Shown here in pieces: positions 17,430 to 25,015 of a DNA stretch of 29,080 nt. The notes beneath the pieces are model-generated. The model was given only the letters and a program-made list of their open reading frames with translations. It did no database searches and was not told the DNA's origin. Location of the stretch: the NCBI GenBank assembly GCA_013698135.1, contig JACCVM010000066.1, positions 1-29,080 on the forward strand. The letters are read 5' to 3'. Each line of letters begins with the position of its first letter. The stretch's first letter is position 1. The position numbers were made by a program, and so were the translations under genes. This DNA comes from Euzebyaceae bacterium (GTDB lineage: Bacteria; Actinomycetota; Nitriliruptoria; Euzebyales; Egibacteraceae).

Positions 17430-18389
17430 TCAGGTCAGCAGGAACAGCAGCAGCGCCTTCTGGCTGTGCAGACGGTTGGCGGCCTGCTCGAACACCACGC
17501 TGTTGGGACCGTCCATCACCTCCGGGGTGATCTCCTCGCCACGGTGCGCCGGCAGGCAGTGCAGGACCAGGGCGTCGGACTTGGCGGCCTGCATCACCGA
17601 GGCACCGACCTGGAAGGGGCCTAAGACTTGGGTCCGCGCGTGGTTCTCCGATTCCTGGCCCATCGAGGTCCACACGTCGGTGTAGACGGCGTCGGCGTCG
17701 CGCGCGGCTTCCAGCGGGTCGTTGGTCACCGTGATCCGCCCGCCGGTGCGCGCGGCTACGTCAGTCGCCTGGCGGACGACCTGCGGATCGGGTTCGTAGC
17801 CCGCTGGGGTGCCGACGGCGACATGCATGCCGGCCATCGCCCCGGCCTCGAGCAGGCTGTGCGCGACGTTGTTGCCGTCGCCCAGGTAGCTCAGCTTCAA
17901 CTCGTGCAGATCGCCCTTGTGCTCGCGGATGGTCTGCAGATCGGCCAGCGCCTGACAAGGGTGGCTGAAGTCCGACAGGGCGTTGATCACCGGGATCGAA
18001 CCCGCGGAGGCCAACGTCTCCAGCCGCGACTGGGCAAAGGTGCGTACGACGAGCGCGTGCAGGTAGCCCGACAGCACCCGGGCGGTGTCTTCGACGGTCT
18101 CACCGCGTCCGAGCTGCAGCTCGCCGGCGGACAGAACCACCGCCTTGGCGCCCAGCTCGCTGATGCCGACCTCGAACGACACCCTGGTCCGCGTCGATGG
18201 CTTCTCGAAGATCATGCCGATGGATAGGCCCTGCAGATCCGATCCGTGCCCACCTGTAGACGGGCGGTGCCGACCTGTGCCGTCTGTGGAGCGCTGCCGG
18301 TTGACTTTCAGCTCGTCGGCCAGGTCCAAGACCTTGGCCAGCTCCTCGACGGACAGTGCGTCGACGGTGAGGTAGTCCCGCTTGGTCAC
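17430..18389 (-). CDS. argF: ornithine carbamoyltransferase with an in-frame insertion
   Basis: Makes citrulline from ornithine and carbamoyl phosphate; a cytoplasmic trimer. The 319 residues carry the carbamoyl-phosphate loop FEKPSTRTRVSFE, the HPCQALADL motif, YLGDGNNVAHSL, and the ornithine-site motif HCLPAHRGEE. Between ADELKVNRQR and LQGLSIGMIF, where relatives have only a few residues, there are about 18 extra Gly/Ser/Thr/His-rich residues (34-51, 18237-18290). They are encoded by degenerate 21-bp repeats. GTG at 18389 overlaps the stop of the response regulator (GTGA), so the two are translationally coupled. argF precedes argC here, instead of following argD as in mycobacteria. Confidence 0.96.
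   Translation of the reverse strand: MTKRDYLTVDALSVEELAKVLDLADELKVNRQRSTDGTGRHRPSTGGHGSDLQGLSIGMIFEKPSTRTRVSFEVGISELGAKAVVLSAGELQLGRGETVEDTARVLSGYLHALVVRTFAQSRLETLASAGSIPVINALSDFSHPCQALADLQTIREHKGDLHELKLSYLGDGNNVAHSLLEAGAMAGMHVAVGTPAGYEPDPQVVRQATDVAARTGGRITVTNDPLEAARDADAVYTDVWTSMGQESENHARTQVLGPFQVGASVMQAAKSDALVLHCLPAHRGEEITPEVMDGPNSVVFEQAANRLHSQKALLLFLLT
18246..18287. repeat. degenerate 21-bp repeat inside argF insertion
   Basis: GTGCCCACCTGT (18246-18257) and GTGCCGACCTGT (18267-18278) differ at one base and are 21 bp apart. A third shorter copy, GTGCCGTCTGT, lies at 18277-18287. Each period is 7 codons, so copy changes keep the frame. Confidence 0.6.
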
Positions 18390-18811
18390 AGCTGCTCTCC
18401 TGGCGGAGGGTTAGAGTCGGTCTGCTGCGGGGTCTCCGCGACTTCCCGCAGCCGTTCCACGAAGGCGGCCAGGTCGAACGGCTTGTCGAACACGTTGCGC
18501 CGGCCGAGCCGTTGTCGTGCCTCTGCAGCGGCCTGAGGCTTGCCGGTCACCACGATGACCGGGACGTCGGCGTGCTCGGAGGCCAACTGGTCGAGGACCC
18601 GCAGACCGCCCACGTCGGGCATCATGATGTCCAAGACGAGTGCGGCGGGATGCAGCACCTGCAGCTTGAGCAGTCCTTCAAGGCCGTCGCCCGCCGTGCG
18701 CACTTGAAAGCCCTCGGCCGACAAGATGTCGACCATGAGCTCGCGGACGCCACGATCGTCCTCGATGACCAGCACGAGGGGTCCACCGGTGCCGGATGCG
18801 TCGTCGCTCAC
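18386..18811 (-). CDS. stand-alone response regulator receiver protein
   Basis: Single receiver (CheY-like) domain of 141 residues without an output domain. All key residues are present: acidic pocket Glu17-Asp18-Asp19 (VIEDDRGVR), phosphoacceptor Asp61 (LVLDIMMPDVGG), Thr89 (VVTGK) and Lys110 (FDKPF). The GTG at 18811 is preferred to an ATG 42 nt upstream because GAGGTGG lies just before it and the preceding residues are not family-like. The C-terminal tail (TPQQTDSNPPPGEQ) is disordered. It is coupled to argF by a GTGA overlap and follows pheT by 60 nt. The partner is probably the histidine kinase upstream of pheS. With no DNA-binding domain it must act through protein contacts. Confidence 0.9.
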   Translation of the reverse strand: MSDDASGTGGPLVLVIEDDRGVRELMVDILSAEGFQVRTAGDGLEGLLKLQVLHPAALVLDIMMPDVGGLRVLDQLASEHADVPVIVVTGKPQAAAEARQRLGRRNVFDKPFDLAAFVERLREVAETPQQTDSNPPPGEQL

Positions 18812-18871
18812 GTTCCACCTCACGCCTCGTCCAAGATCCGGTGGACACAGCATGCCGTGCCGGCTGGAGGA

Positions 18872-21370
18872 TCAGCGTCGTTGATCTTGCGCGGCGGCGC
18901 CAGCCGAGTCGTCGCGTCGCAGCCGCCCGTCGACACGCCTGGCCACGGCTTGCTCGATCGAGGTGATCGCGGCTTGCTCGTCGATCTCGTTCAACGCGCC
19001 GTCACCAGCCTCCAACCGCAAGGCGTAGGCCAGGCTCTTGCGTCCCTCGCCGAGCTGCGGGCCGGTGAACACGTCAAACAGGCGGCACTCGCTGAGGCTG
19101 GGACCCGCGCCCTCGCGCACCGCTGCTTCCACCGCCGCCGCGGGCACGTCCGCAGCGATGAGTACGGCGACGTCGAAGCGCAACGGCGGTCGGGCGTCCG
19201 GCACGACGGCGGCGGCCAGCCGCACACCCTCCGCGGTCAGGAGGTCCAGGCGCAGCTCACCGGCGTGGGTGCGCGCAGGTAGCTGCAAAGCGGCGATGGT
19301 GCGCGGGTGCAGCTCGCCGACGACGCCGATCGCGGTCCCCTCCAGGCTCAGACGCGCCGTGCGGCCGGGGTGGTAGCCCGGCTCGGTGCCGGCCGCGACC
19401 TCCAGCAGCGGCAGCCCCACGGCCCTGCGGGCGGTGTCGGCGGCACCAAGGAGATCGGCGAGGTCGGCAGGGCGAGCCGGGCGGTCGTGGCGCAGCGCCT
19501 CGAAGTGGCCGCACGCCGCGAGCCCGAGCAGCAACGGCTCGGCAGGAAGGGTGATTCCGTCCGCTCCGCCGTCGGCGCCCGGCTCCTGCGGTGTCGGCGG
19601 CAGGAACACCGCCCCCACCTCGAACATCGCCACGTCAGCGGCCTGGCGGTTGACGTTGCGCCGCAGCGCGCGCAGCAAGCCCGGCAGCAGCGATGTCCGC
19701 AGCCGCGACTCCTCCTGTGACAGCGGATTGACCAGCGCGACGGTCTGGCGGCGCGGGTCGTCGGGCGGCAGCCCGAGCGCGTCGAGGTCGTTCGGGCCGA
19801 TGAAGGGAAAGGTGATGGCCTCGGTCCAGCCGGCGCCTGCCAGCGCCTCGCGCACGCGGCGGCGAGCGGCGTGCGCAGGGCGACGACCGCCGGCCCGACC
19901 GCTACAGGGCACACGCTCGGGGATCTGCTCGTAGCCGTGCAGGCGCGCGATCTCCTCGTCGAGGTCCACCTCGATGCGCAGGTCCGGACGGTAGTCCGGC
20001 GGGGTGACCGCCAGCAGCCCCTCATTCGGTTCCAGTGCGCGACCGCCTTCGGCTACTTGAGCGCTCGGCTCCACCCTGCACTCGATGGATTCCAGCAGCT
20101 CGGCCTGCCGCTGGTCGGGCAAGTCCATGCCGAGGTGGCGGCGAACACGGTCGGTGCGCAGACGGATGACCTCCCGGGCCGCAGGCTGCGGCCACACGTC
20201 ATCGGTGGCGATGATCCGCCCGCCGGCGACATGGGTCAGCAGCGCCGCGCAACGCGCTGCTCCGCGCAGCACCGTCTGCGGCGGCACCGTCTTCTCGAAG
20301 CGACTGGACGCCTCCGTGAACAGCTTGAGGCGTCGAGCAGTGCGCAGCACGGCCGTCGGCGAGAAGGCGGCGACCTCCAGCAGCACGTCTGTGGTCGTCT
20401 CGTCGACCTCGGTGCTGGCCCCGCCCATGACCCCGGCCAGCCCGACTGGGCCCGAGGCGTCGGCGATCACCAGGTCGCCGGGATCAAGCGCCCGTTGCAC
20501 GCCGTCCAGCGTGACGACGGTTTCGCCGGTGGCTGCCTGCCGGACATCGATGCGTGCTCCGGCCAGCCGTACCAGGTCGTAGGCGTGGACCGGATGGCCC
20601 GTCTCCAGCATCGCGTGGTTGGTCGCATCGACGACGTTGGAGATCGGCCTCATCCCAGCCGCCGCCAGTCGGCGCTGCAACCATGCCGGCGAAGGGCCGA
20701 CCGCCACCCCCTCGATGCGGGTGAGGCTGAAGCGCGGGCACCGATCCGGGTCGGCGATCGACACGGGGACTCCCGTCGCGGTGCCGAGCGGCAGCGATGG
20801 CAGCTCGGGCAGCCGCAGCTCGGCTCCCGTCAGGGCCGCCACGTCGTGGGCGACGCCGAAGATGGACAGCGCGTAGCCACGATCAGGGTTGATCTCCAGG
20901 TCCAGGACCGCGTCGTCCAGCTCAAGCCATTCGCTGAGATCCGCGCCCAGCGGTGCATCGGCTTCCAGCACCCAGATGCCGCGGTGGTCGTCGCCGACGC
21001 CCAGCTCGCGCGCGCTGGCCAGCATGCCGTTGGACACGACGTTGCGAATCGTGCGGCGCTCGATGCGGACCGCCCCCGGCAAGGTCGCTCCCGGCAGCGC
21101 GGCCGGCACCAGATCACCCACGGCGAAGTTGGAAGCCCCGCAGACGATCTCGTGATGCTCGCGACCGTCGTAGACGTCGACCAGTGACAGCTTGCTGCTG
21201 GGCACCGGCCCGATCGCCTCGACCCGGGCAACGACCACGCCACGGGTGCCCGCCGTCGGGCGGTGGATGGCCTCGACGACCAAGCCGCCGAGCGTCAACG
21301 TGGAAGCCAGCTGCTCAGCGGACAGGCCGGGGTCGACCGAGCGGTGCAACCAGGACAGCGGTACGCGCAC
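18872..21370 (-). CDS. pheT: phenylalanyl-tRNA synthetase beta chain
   Basis: Beta subunit of the (alpha-beta)2 enzyme that charges tRNA-Phe; cytoplasmic. The 832 residues show the N-terminal RVPLSWL, the OB-fold tRNA-binding domain (about 38-155, with EIVCGASNF and SNGMLASARELG), the B3/B4 editing region, B5, and the C-terminal anticodon-binding domain (RFDVAVLIAADVPA...LFDVFTG). The GTG at 21370 gives the standard N-terminus; the open frame continues upstream through pheS as a shadow. In the B5 region, between ECRVE and GLLAVTPPDYRPD, an extra PSAQVAEGGRALEPNE (about 434-449) replaces a short turn. It coincides with repeat-like element C. Cotranscribed with pheS. Confidence 0.95.
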   Translation of the reverse strand: MRVPLSWLHRSVDPGLSAEQLASTLTLGGLVVEAIHRPTAGTRGVVVARVEAIGPVPSSKLSLVDVYDGREHHEIVCGASNFAVGDLVPAALPGATLPGAVRIERRTIRNVVSNGMLASARELGVGDDHRGIWVLEADAPLGADLSEWLELDDAVLDLEINPDRGYALSIFGVAHDVAALTGAELRLPELPSLPLGTATGVPVSIADPDRCPRFSLTRIEGVAVGPSPAWLQRRLAAAGMRPISNVVDATNHAMLETGHPVHAYDLVRLAGARIDVRQAATGETVVTLDGVQRALDPGDLVIADASGPVGLAGVMGGASTEVDETTTDVLLEVAAFSPTAVLRTARRLKLFTEASSRFEKTVPPQTVLRGAARCAALLTHVAGGRIIATDDVWPQPAAREVIRLRTDRVRRHLGMDLPDQRQAELLESIECRVEPSAQVAEGGRALEPNEGLLAVTPPDYRPDLRIEVDLDEEIARLHGYEQIPERVPCSGRAGGRRPAHAARRRVREALAGAGWTEAITFPFIGPNDLDALGLPPDDPRRQTVALVNPLSQEESRLRTSLLPGLLRALRRNVNRQAADVAMFEVGAVFLPPTPQEPGADGGADGITLPAEPLLLGLAACGHFEALRHDRPARPADLADLLGAADTARRAVGLPLLEVAAGTEPGYHPGRTARLSLEGTAIGVVGELHPRTIAALQLPARTHAGELRLDLLTAEGVRLAAAVVPDARPPLRFDVAVLIAADVPAAAVEAAVREGAGPSLSECRLFDVFTGPQLGEGRKSLAYALRLEAGDGALNEIDEQAAITSIEQAVARRVDGRLRRDDSAGAAAQDQRR
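20035..20068 (+). repeat. short repeat-like element C (in-frame within pheT)
   Basis: Core TTCGGCTACTTGAGCGCT. It resembles element D at 5109 (26/32 ungapped). With two 1-nt gaps it also resembles element A at 27174 (shared GTGC, CGC, TTCG, CTACTTGAG). On the coding strand it specifies PSAQVAEGGRA, extra residues relative to usual PheT. Confidence 0.4.
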
Positions 21371-21381
21371 GACGATGCTTT

Positions 21382-21400
21382 CGGAAAGGGGCGGCGCAAC
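21382..21400 (-). other. hairpin between pheS and pheT
   Basis: GGCGGCGC and GCGCCGCC form a perfect 8-bp stem with a 3-nt loop (GTT on the transcript), in the 44-nt gap after the pheS stop. It is followed by CTTTCC, not a full U-tract. It could set the pheS:pheT ratio by stabilising or attenuating the message, but this is inference. Confidence 0.55.
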
Positions 21401-21414
21401 GCGCCGCCGGTTGG

Positions 21415-22440
21415 CTAGAAGGAGGAGAAGAACCGCAGGTCGTTGTCGGCGAACGAGCGCAGATCGTCGATGCCATGGCGCAACATGGCCACCCGCTCGA
21501 CGCCCATGCCGAACGCGAACCCGCTGGACTGCTCGGGGTCGTAGCCGGCCATGCGCAGGACGTTGGGGTGCACCATTCCCGACCCGAGCAGTTCCACCCA
21601 ATCGCCGACGGCGGGCACCCAGGCGTCCACGTCTGCCGAAGGTTCGGTGAAGGGGTAGTGGTCGGGGCGCATGCGAATCCGCGCGCCTGGGCCGAACAGG
21701 CCGCGACACAGCTCCGCCAGCGTCCCGCGCAGGTCCGCGAACGACAGCCCCTCGTCGACGGCCAGGCACTCCATCTGATGGAACACCGGCAGGTGCGTCG
21801 CGTCGGCGGTCTCCTGGCGGTAGGTGCGCCCCGGCACCGCGATGTAGACGGGCGGGCCCTGCGCCAGCATGGTGCGGGTCTGCATCGGCGAGGTGTGGGT
21901 GCGCAGCAGCACCGACCCGGGTGGGTCGGCGGGGTTGGGGGGTTGCACGTAGATGGTGTCGTGCATCCCGCGCGCGGGATGGTCCACGGGAATGTTCATG
22001 GCCTGGAAGTTGAACCAGTCCGTCTCCACCTCCGGCCCCTCCACCGCGGTGAAGCCGAGGTTTGCCATCACGTCGACCATCGCGTCGATGGTCTCGTGAA
22101 TGGGGTGCAGGCTGCCGCGCCGGGCCGTGCGCGCCGGCAGGGTCACGTCCACGGCCTCGGCGGCGAGCACAACGCGGTCGCGCTCCTCGGTCAGGACCGC
22201 CCGGCGCTGCTCCTCGAGTTCGGCCAGCGCGGCGCGTACCGCGTTGATGCGGGCGCCCACATCGCGCCGCTGCCGCTCGTCCAGCCCCCCGAGCGTGCGT
22301 TGCACGGCGGTCAGCGCGCCCCGTCGGCCCACCAGCGAGGCCTTGGCGGCGTCCAGCTCGTCGAGGCTGGAGGCGGCGGCGAACCGCTCGCGTCCCTCGT
22401 CGAGCAGCGGCTCGGGATTCGCTGGTGGTGCCTGGCTCAT
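21415..22440 (-). CDS. pheS: phenylalanyl-tRNA synthetase alpha chain
   Basis: Catalytic alpha subunit of phenylalanyl-tRNA synthetase, class II. The 341 residues begin with an N-terminal coiled-coil arm (about 1-90, rich in Glu/Arg/Leu/Ala). Motif 1 is in the HPIHETIDAMVDVMANLGF region. LRTHTSPMQTRTM follows, then motif 2 (YRQETADATHLPVFHQMECL) and motif 3 (GFAFGMGVERVAMLRHGIDDLR). The ATG overlaps the TGA of the upstream histidine kinase (ATGA), an unusual partner for pheS. pheT follows after 44 nt containing a hairpin. Confidence 0.96.
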   Translation of the reverse strand: MSQAPPANPEPLLDEGRERFAAASSLDELDAAKASLVGRRGALTAVQRTLGGLDERQRRDVGARINAVRAALAELEEQRRAVLTEERDRVVLAAEAVDVTLPARTARRGSLHPIHETIDAMVDVMANLGFTAVEGPEVETDWFNFQAMNIPVDHPARGMHDTIYVQPPNPADPPGSVLLRTHTSPMQTRTMLAQGPPVYIAVPGRTYRQETADATHLPVFHQMECLAVDEGLSFADLRGTLAELCRGLFGPGARIRMRPDHYPFTEPSADVDAWVPAVGDWVELLGSGMVHPNVLRMAGYDPEQSSGFAFGMGVERVAMLRHGIDDLRSFADNDLRFFSSF

Positions 22441-23558
22441 CGTTTCCTGTCCTCATGTGGCGAAGCGGTAGGACCTACGATCTTTGTGATCTCGATGCCG
22501 GCCAACTCCAGCCCGCCCTGTGGGAGCGCGAAGTGGAAGCTGGCACCATTGCCCGGCGGGCTGGTGGCCCACATCCGCCCGCCGTGCGCCTCCACGATGC
22601 CCTTGGTGATGTACAGGCCGAGTCCCGTGCCGCTGCGCCGCTCCCCAATGCGCCGGAAGAACTTGGTGAAGATGTGCGTCAGAAACTGTTCGGGCACGCC
22701 GCCACCGTGGTCGCTCACGGTGAACACCACCTGTTCGTCAGCGACGGCGGCGCTCAGGCGGATCGGTCCCGCACCGTACTTGAAGGCGTTCTCGATCAGG
22801 TTGGTGAAGATCTGCGCGACCTTGTCAGGATCGGCGTACAGCTGGGGGACCTCGACGTCAAAGTCCACCTTCACCTCGCTGTCGGTCTGCTCGGCCTGCA
22901 GCCGTTCGGCCACACGCGCGGCGACCGCCGGCACATCGACCATCTGACGGCGCAGCTGCAACCGCCCCGCGTCGATGCGGCTGACGTCGAGCAGCTCACC
23001 CAGTAGGCGCGTCACGCGGTCGGCGTCCTCATTGATGGTGGCCAGCATGTGGCGCTTCTGGTCGTCAGTGAAGCGATCCCACTTGACCAGCAAGGTCTTG
23101 GTGAAGCCCTTCACCGACGTCAGCGGTGAGCGGATCTCGTGGCTGACCGTCGCCACCAGGTCACTGCGGGCGGCGTCGAGCCGTTCGTTGGCGTCGGCGC
23201 GGCGCAGCACCAGCACGAGGTAGGTCAGCCGGCCGTGCTCGTCGCTGTGGCGCGCCGCGGTCAGCGTGACGGGACGCGCCCCTCGGTTGGCGATGAGCAG
23301 GCTCAGGTCGACCATCGGCAGGCGCGGGCGCAGCCGCGCGTCGCCTTCCAGCGGTCGCAGCCGGGCCCACCAGTTGGTGCCCGCGTCGTCGGTCAGGACC
23401 AGCACCTTGCGCGCGGGCTCGCCGACCACCTCGGCGGCGGCCCTGCCCAGCAGCCGACCGGCCAGCCGCGAGCAGAACACGATGCGGCCGTCGGCGCCCA
23501 CGACGACGACCGGATCTGGCAGCAGATCCAGTACCGCGCCGTCGGCAAGGTCCGTCAT
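22437..23558 (-). CDS. soluble PAS-domain histidine kinase
   Basis: Sensor kinase of 373 residues with no membrane segment, so it should sense a cytoplasmic signal. It has an N-terminal PAS domain (about 8-120, DLLPDPVVVVGADGRIVFCS). The HisKA box is VATVSHEIRSPLTSVKGF with His140. The ATPase domain has N-box NLIENAFKYG (253-262), G1 DHGGGVPEQF (283-292), F-box FTKFFR and G2 SGTGLGLYI (309-317). The ATG at 23558 follows GAGGGG with 9 nt to the methyltransferase stop. Its TGA overlaps the pheS ATG. The last ~14 residues (VGPTASPHEDRKR) fall in a repeat-like element. The likely partner is the receiver protein beyond pheT. Confidence 0.93.
   Translation of the reverse strand: MTDLADGAVLDLLPDPVVVVGADGRIVFCSRLAGRLLGRAAAEVVGEPARKVLVLTDDAGTNWWARLRPLEGDARLRPRLPMVDLSLLIANRGARPVTLTAARHSDEHGRLTYLVLVLRRADANERLDAARSDLVATVSHEIRSPLTSVKGFTKTLLVKWDRFTDDQKRHMLATINEDADRVTRLLGELLDVSRIDAGRLQLRRQMVDVPAVAARVAERLQAEQTDSEVKVDFDVEVPQLYADPDKVAQIFTNLIENAFKYGAGPIRLSAAVADEQVVFTVSDHGGGVPEQFLTHIFTKFFRRIGERRSGTGLGLYITKGIVEAHGGRMWATSPPGNGASFHFALPQGGLELAGIEITKIVGPTASPHEDRKR
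22446..22472 (-). repeat. short repeat-like element B (kinase 3' end)
   Basis: On the minus strand the element begins CCTACCGCTTCGCCAC and ends ATGAGGACAGG. It matches element A (27178-27203) at 22 of 26 ungapped positions. It encodes the C-terminal residues of the kinase, just before the pheS start. A match of this quality can occur by chance in a window this size. Confidence 0.35.
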
Positions 23559-23567
23559 GGACGTGTT

Positions 23568-24404
23568 CTACCCCTCTACGCCGCTGCCAGCGCACCGTCC
23601 ACTCCGCCGACGGGCCATCTCGTAGGTGACGACGGCCACGGTCGCGGCCAGATTGAGCGACTCGGCGTGACCGCGGTAGCCCTCGCGGGGCTCGCGCGAC
23701 AGCGGGACCGCCACCACGTCGTCGCAGCGCCGACGCACGTCAGTGCCGAGCCCATGGGCTTCGCTGCCAAAGACCACGGCGACGCGACCGCCCAGCTCGG
23801 CGGCGGTGTGCGCAACGGTCCCATCGGCGGCAGCTGCGACCAGGCGCAGCCCCGCCGCCGCGCAGGCGTCCGCGACGGTGGTGAAGGCGACATCGCGAAT
23901 CACCGGTAGGTGGAACAGCGATCCGGCCGACGCCCTGACCGCCTTGGGGTTGCGCGGGTCCACGCTGCCGCTGGTCAACACGACCGCGTCCACGCCGGCG
24001 GCGTCCGCCGTCCGCAGGATCGTGCCGAGGTTGCCGGGGTCGCGGACCTGGTGCAGGACCACCACCGTCGACGCGTTGGCGAGCACCGACCGCAGGTCGG
24101 GATGGCTCAGCGTCGCCACGCCCACCAGTCCCTGGGGGGCGACGGTGGTCACCAGGCTGGCCAGCACCGCGTCGTCGACCTGCAGGACCTGCGTACCGGC
24201 CCGCGACGCGCGTGCGGCCACCTCGGCGATGCTGCCGCCGGCTGTGGAGCGGACGAACAGCCGCTGTAGGTGGCCGATGGCTTCGGCGACCACCTGCGGT
24301 CCCTCGACCAGGAACGCCTCGTCGCGGCGCACCCGGCCGTGGCGCCGGGCCAGCCGCCGTGCGGCACGGACCGCCGGGTTGTCCGTGCTGGTGATGACCG
24401 CCAT
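23568..24404 (-). CDS. SpoU-family (TrmH/TsnR-like) RNA 2'-O-methyltransferase
   Basis: SAM-dependent ribose methyltransferase with the SPOUT knot; target rRNA or tRNA unknown. The 278 residues have an N-terminal substrate-binding domain (FLVEGPQVVAEA at 31-42) and RDPGNLGTILRTADAAGVDAVVL (121-143, motif 1). Motif 2 is VVFGSEAHGLG (210-220) and motif 3 is HAESLNLAATVAV (246-258). Relatives usually pass from VPL directly to xGRAESLN; here SREPREGYRGH adds about eight residues, with a small AGCCC/GGGCT hairpin in the DNA. Its position after rplT matches mycobacterial tsnR. The tail (RRRSGRCAGSGVEG) is not conserved. Confidence 0.92.
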   Translation of the reverse strand: MAVITSTDNPAVRAARRLARRHGRVRRDEAFLVEGPQVVAEAIGHLQRLFVRSTAGGSIAEVAARASRAGTQVLQVDDAVLASLVTTVAPQGLVGVATLSHPDLRSVLANASTVVVLHQVRDPGNLGTILRTADAAGVDAVVLTSGSVDPRNPKAVRASAGSLFHLPVIRDVAFTTVADACAAAGLRLVAAAADGTVAHTAAELGGRVAVVFGSEAHGLGTDVRRRCDDVVAVPLSREPREGYRGHAESLNLAATVAVVTYEMARRRSGRCAGSGVEG

Positions 24405-24433
24405 GGTCGCGCCCGGCCCGCCGGGCGTGCGGA

Positions 24434-24790
24434 CTAGCTCAGCGCCGTCTTCGCGACGCCGACCAGCGACTTGAAGGTCGCCGGGTCGCGAACGGCCAGG
24501 TCGGCCAGCACCTTGCGGTCGATGTCGACCTCAGCCAGCTTGAGCCCGTTAATGAAGCGGCTGTAGCTCAGACCCTCCTGGCGAGCCGCGGCGTTGATGC
24601 GGGTGATCCACAGCTTGCGGAAGTCGCTCTTGCGCCGCCGGCGGTCGCGGTACTCGTAGCGCATCGCATGCAGCACCGACTCGTTGGCGATGCGGTAGCG
24701 GCGGCTGCGTGCCCCCCGGAATCCGCGGGCGCGGTCCAAGACCGTGCGGCGGTGCTTGCGCCCGTGAACGCCTCGCTTGACGCGGGCCAT
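24434..24790 (-). CDS. rplT: 50S ribosomal protein L20
   Basis: Early-assembly 23S rRNA-binding protein; 118 residues, normal length. It starts MARVKRGV, continues KHRRTVLDRARGFRGARSRRY, and has the conserved RRRKSDFRKLWITRINAA and the LSYSRFINGLKLAEVDIDRKVLADLA block. AAGGAG lies 7 nt before the ATG. It follows rpmI by 27 nt. In many bacteria L20 represses its own operon by binding the leader; the leader here (25016-25225) is discussed separately. Confidence 0.98.
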   Translation of the reverse strand: MARVKRGVHGRKHRRTVLDRARGFRGARSRRYRIANESVLHAMRYEYRDRRRRKSDFRKLWITRINAAARQEGLSYSRFINGLKLAEVDIDRKVLADLAVRDPATFKSLVGVAKTALS

Positions 24791-24817
24791 GAGTGCTCTC
24801 CTTGACGAACGAGGTGG

Positions 24818-25015
24818 TCAGTTGCCGCGCAGCAGCTTGCGGACCTGGGCGGCGTCGCCGCCCGTCAGCTCGCTCATCCCCGACAGGCGGCGCTTCCGCG
24901 CGGCGGTCTTCTTCTCGAGCATGTGGTTCTTGTTCATCTTGCGGTGCAGGACCTTGCCGGTGCGCGTGACGCGGAACCGGTCCTTGGCGCCCGAGTGGGT
25001 CTTCTGCTTCGGCAC
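24818..25015 (-). CDS. rpmI: 50S ribosomal protein L35
   Basis: Small basic large-subunit protein of 65 residues. It reads PKQKTHSGAKDRFRVT, then GKVLHRKMNKNHMLEKK, then RKRRLSG. I chose the GTG at 25015 (family starts MPK/MPKMKTH) with AGGAG about 6 nt upstream; a longer frame from 25147 is not homologous. Unusually, infC is not immediately upstream; a 210-nt gap and a DUF1844 gene are there. Confidence 0.97.
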   Translation of the reverse strand: MPKQKTHSGAKDRFRVTRTGKVLHRKMNKNHMLEKKTAARKRRLSGMSELTGGDAAQVRKLLRGN

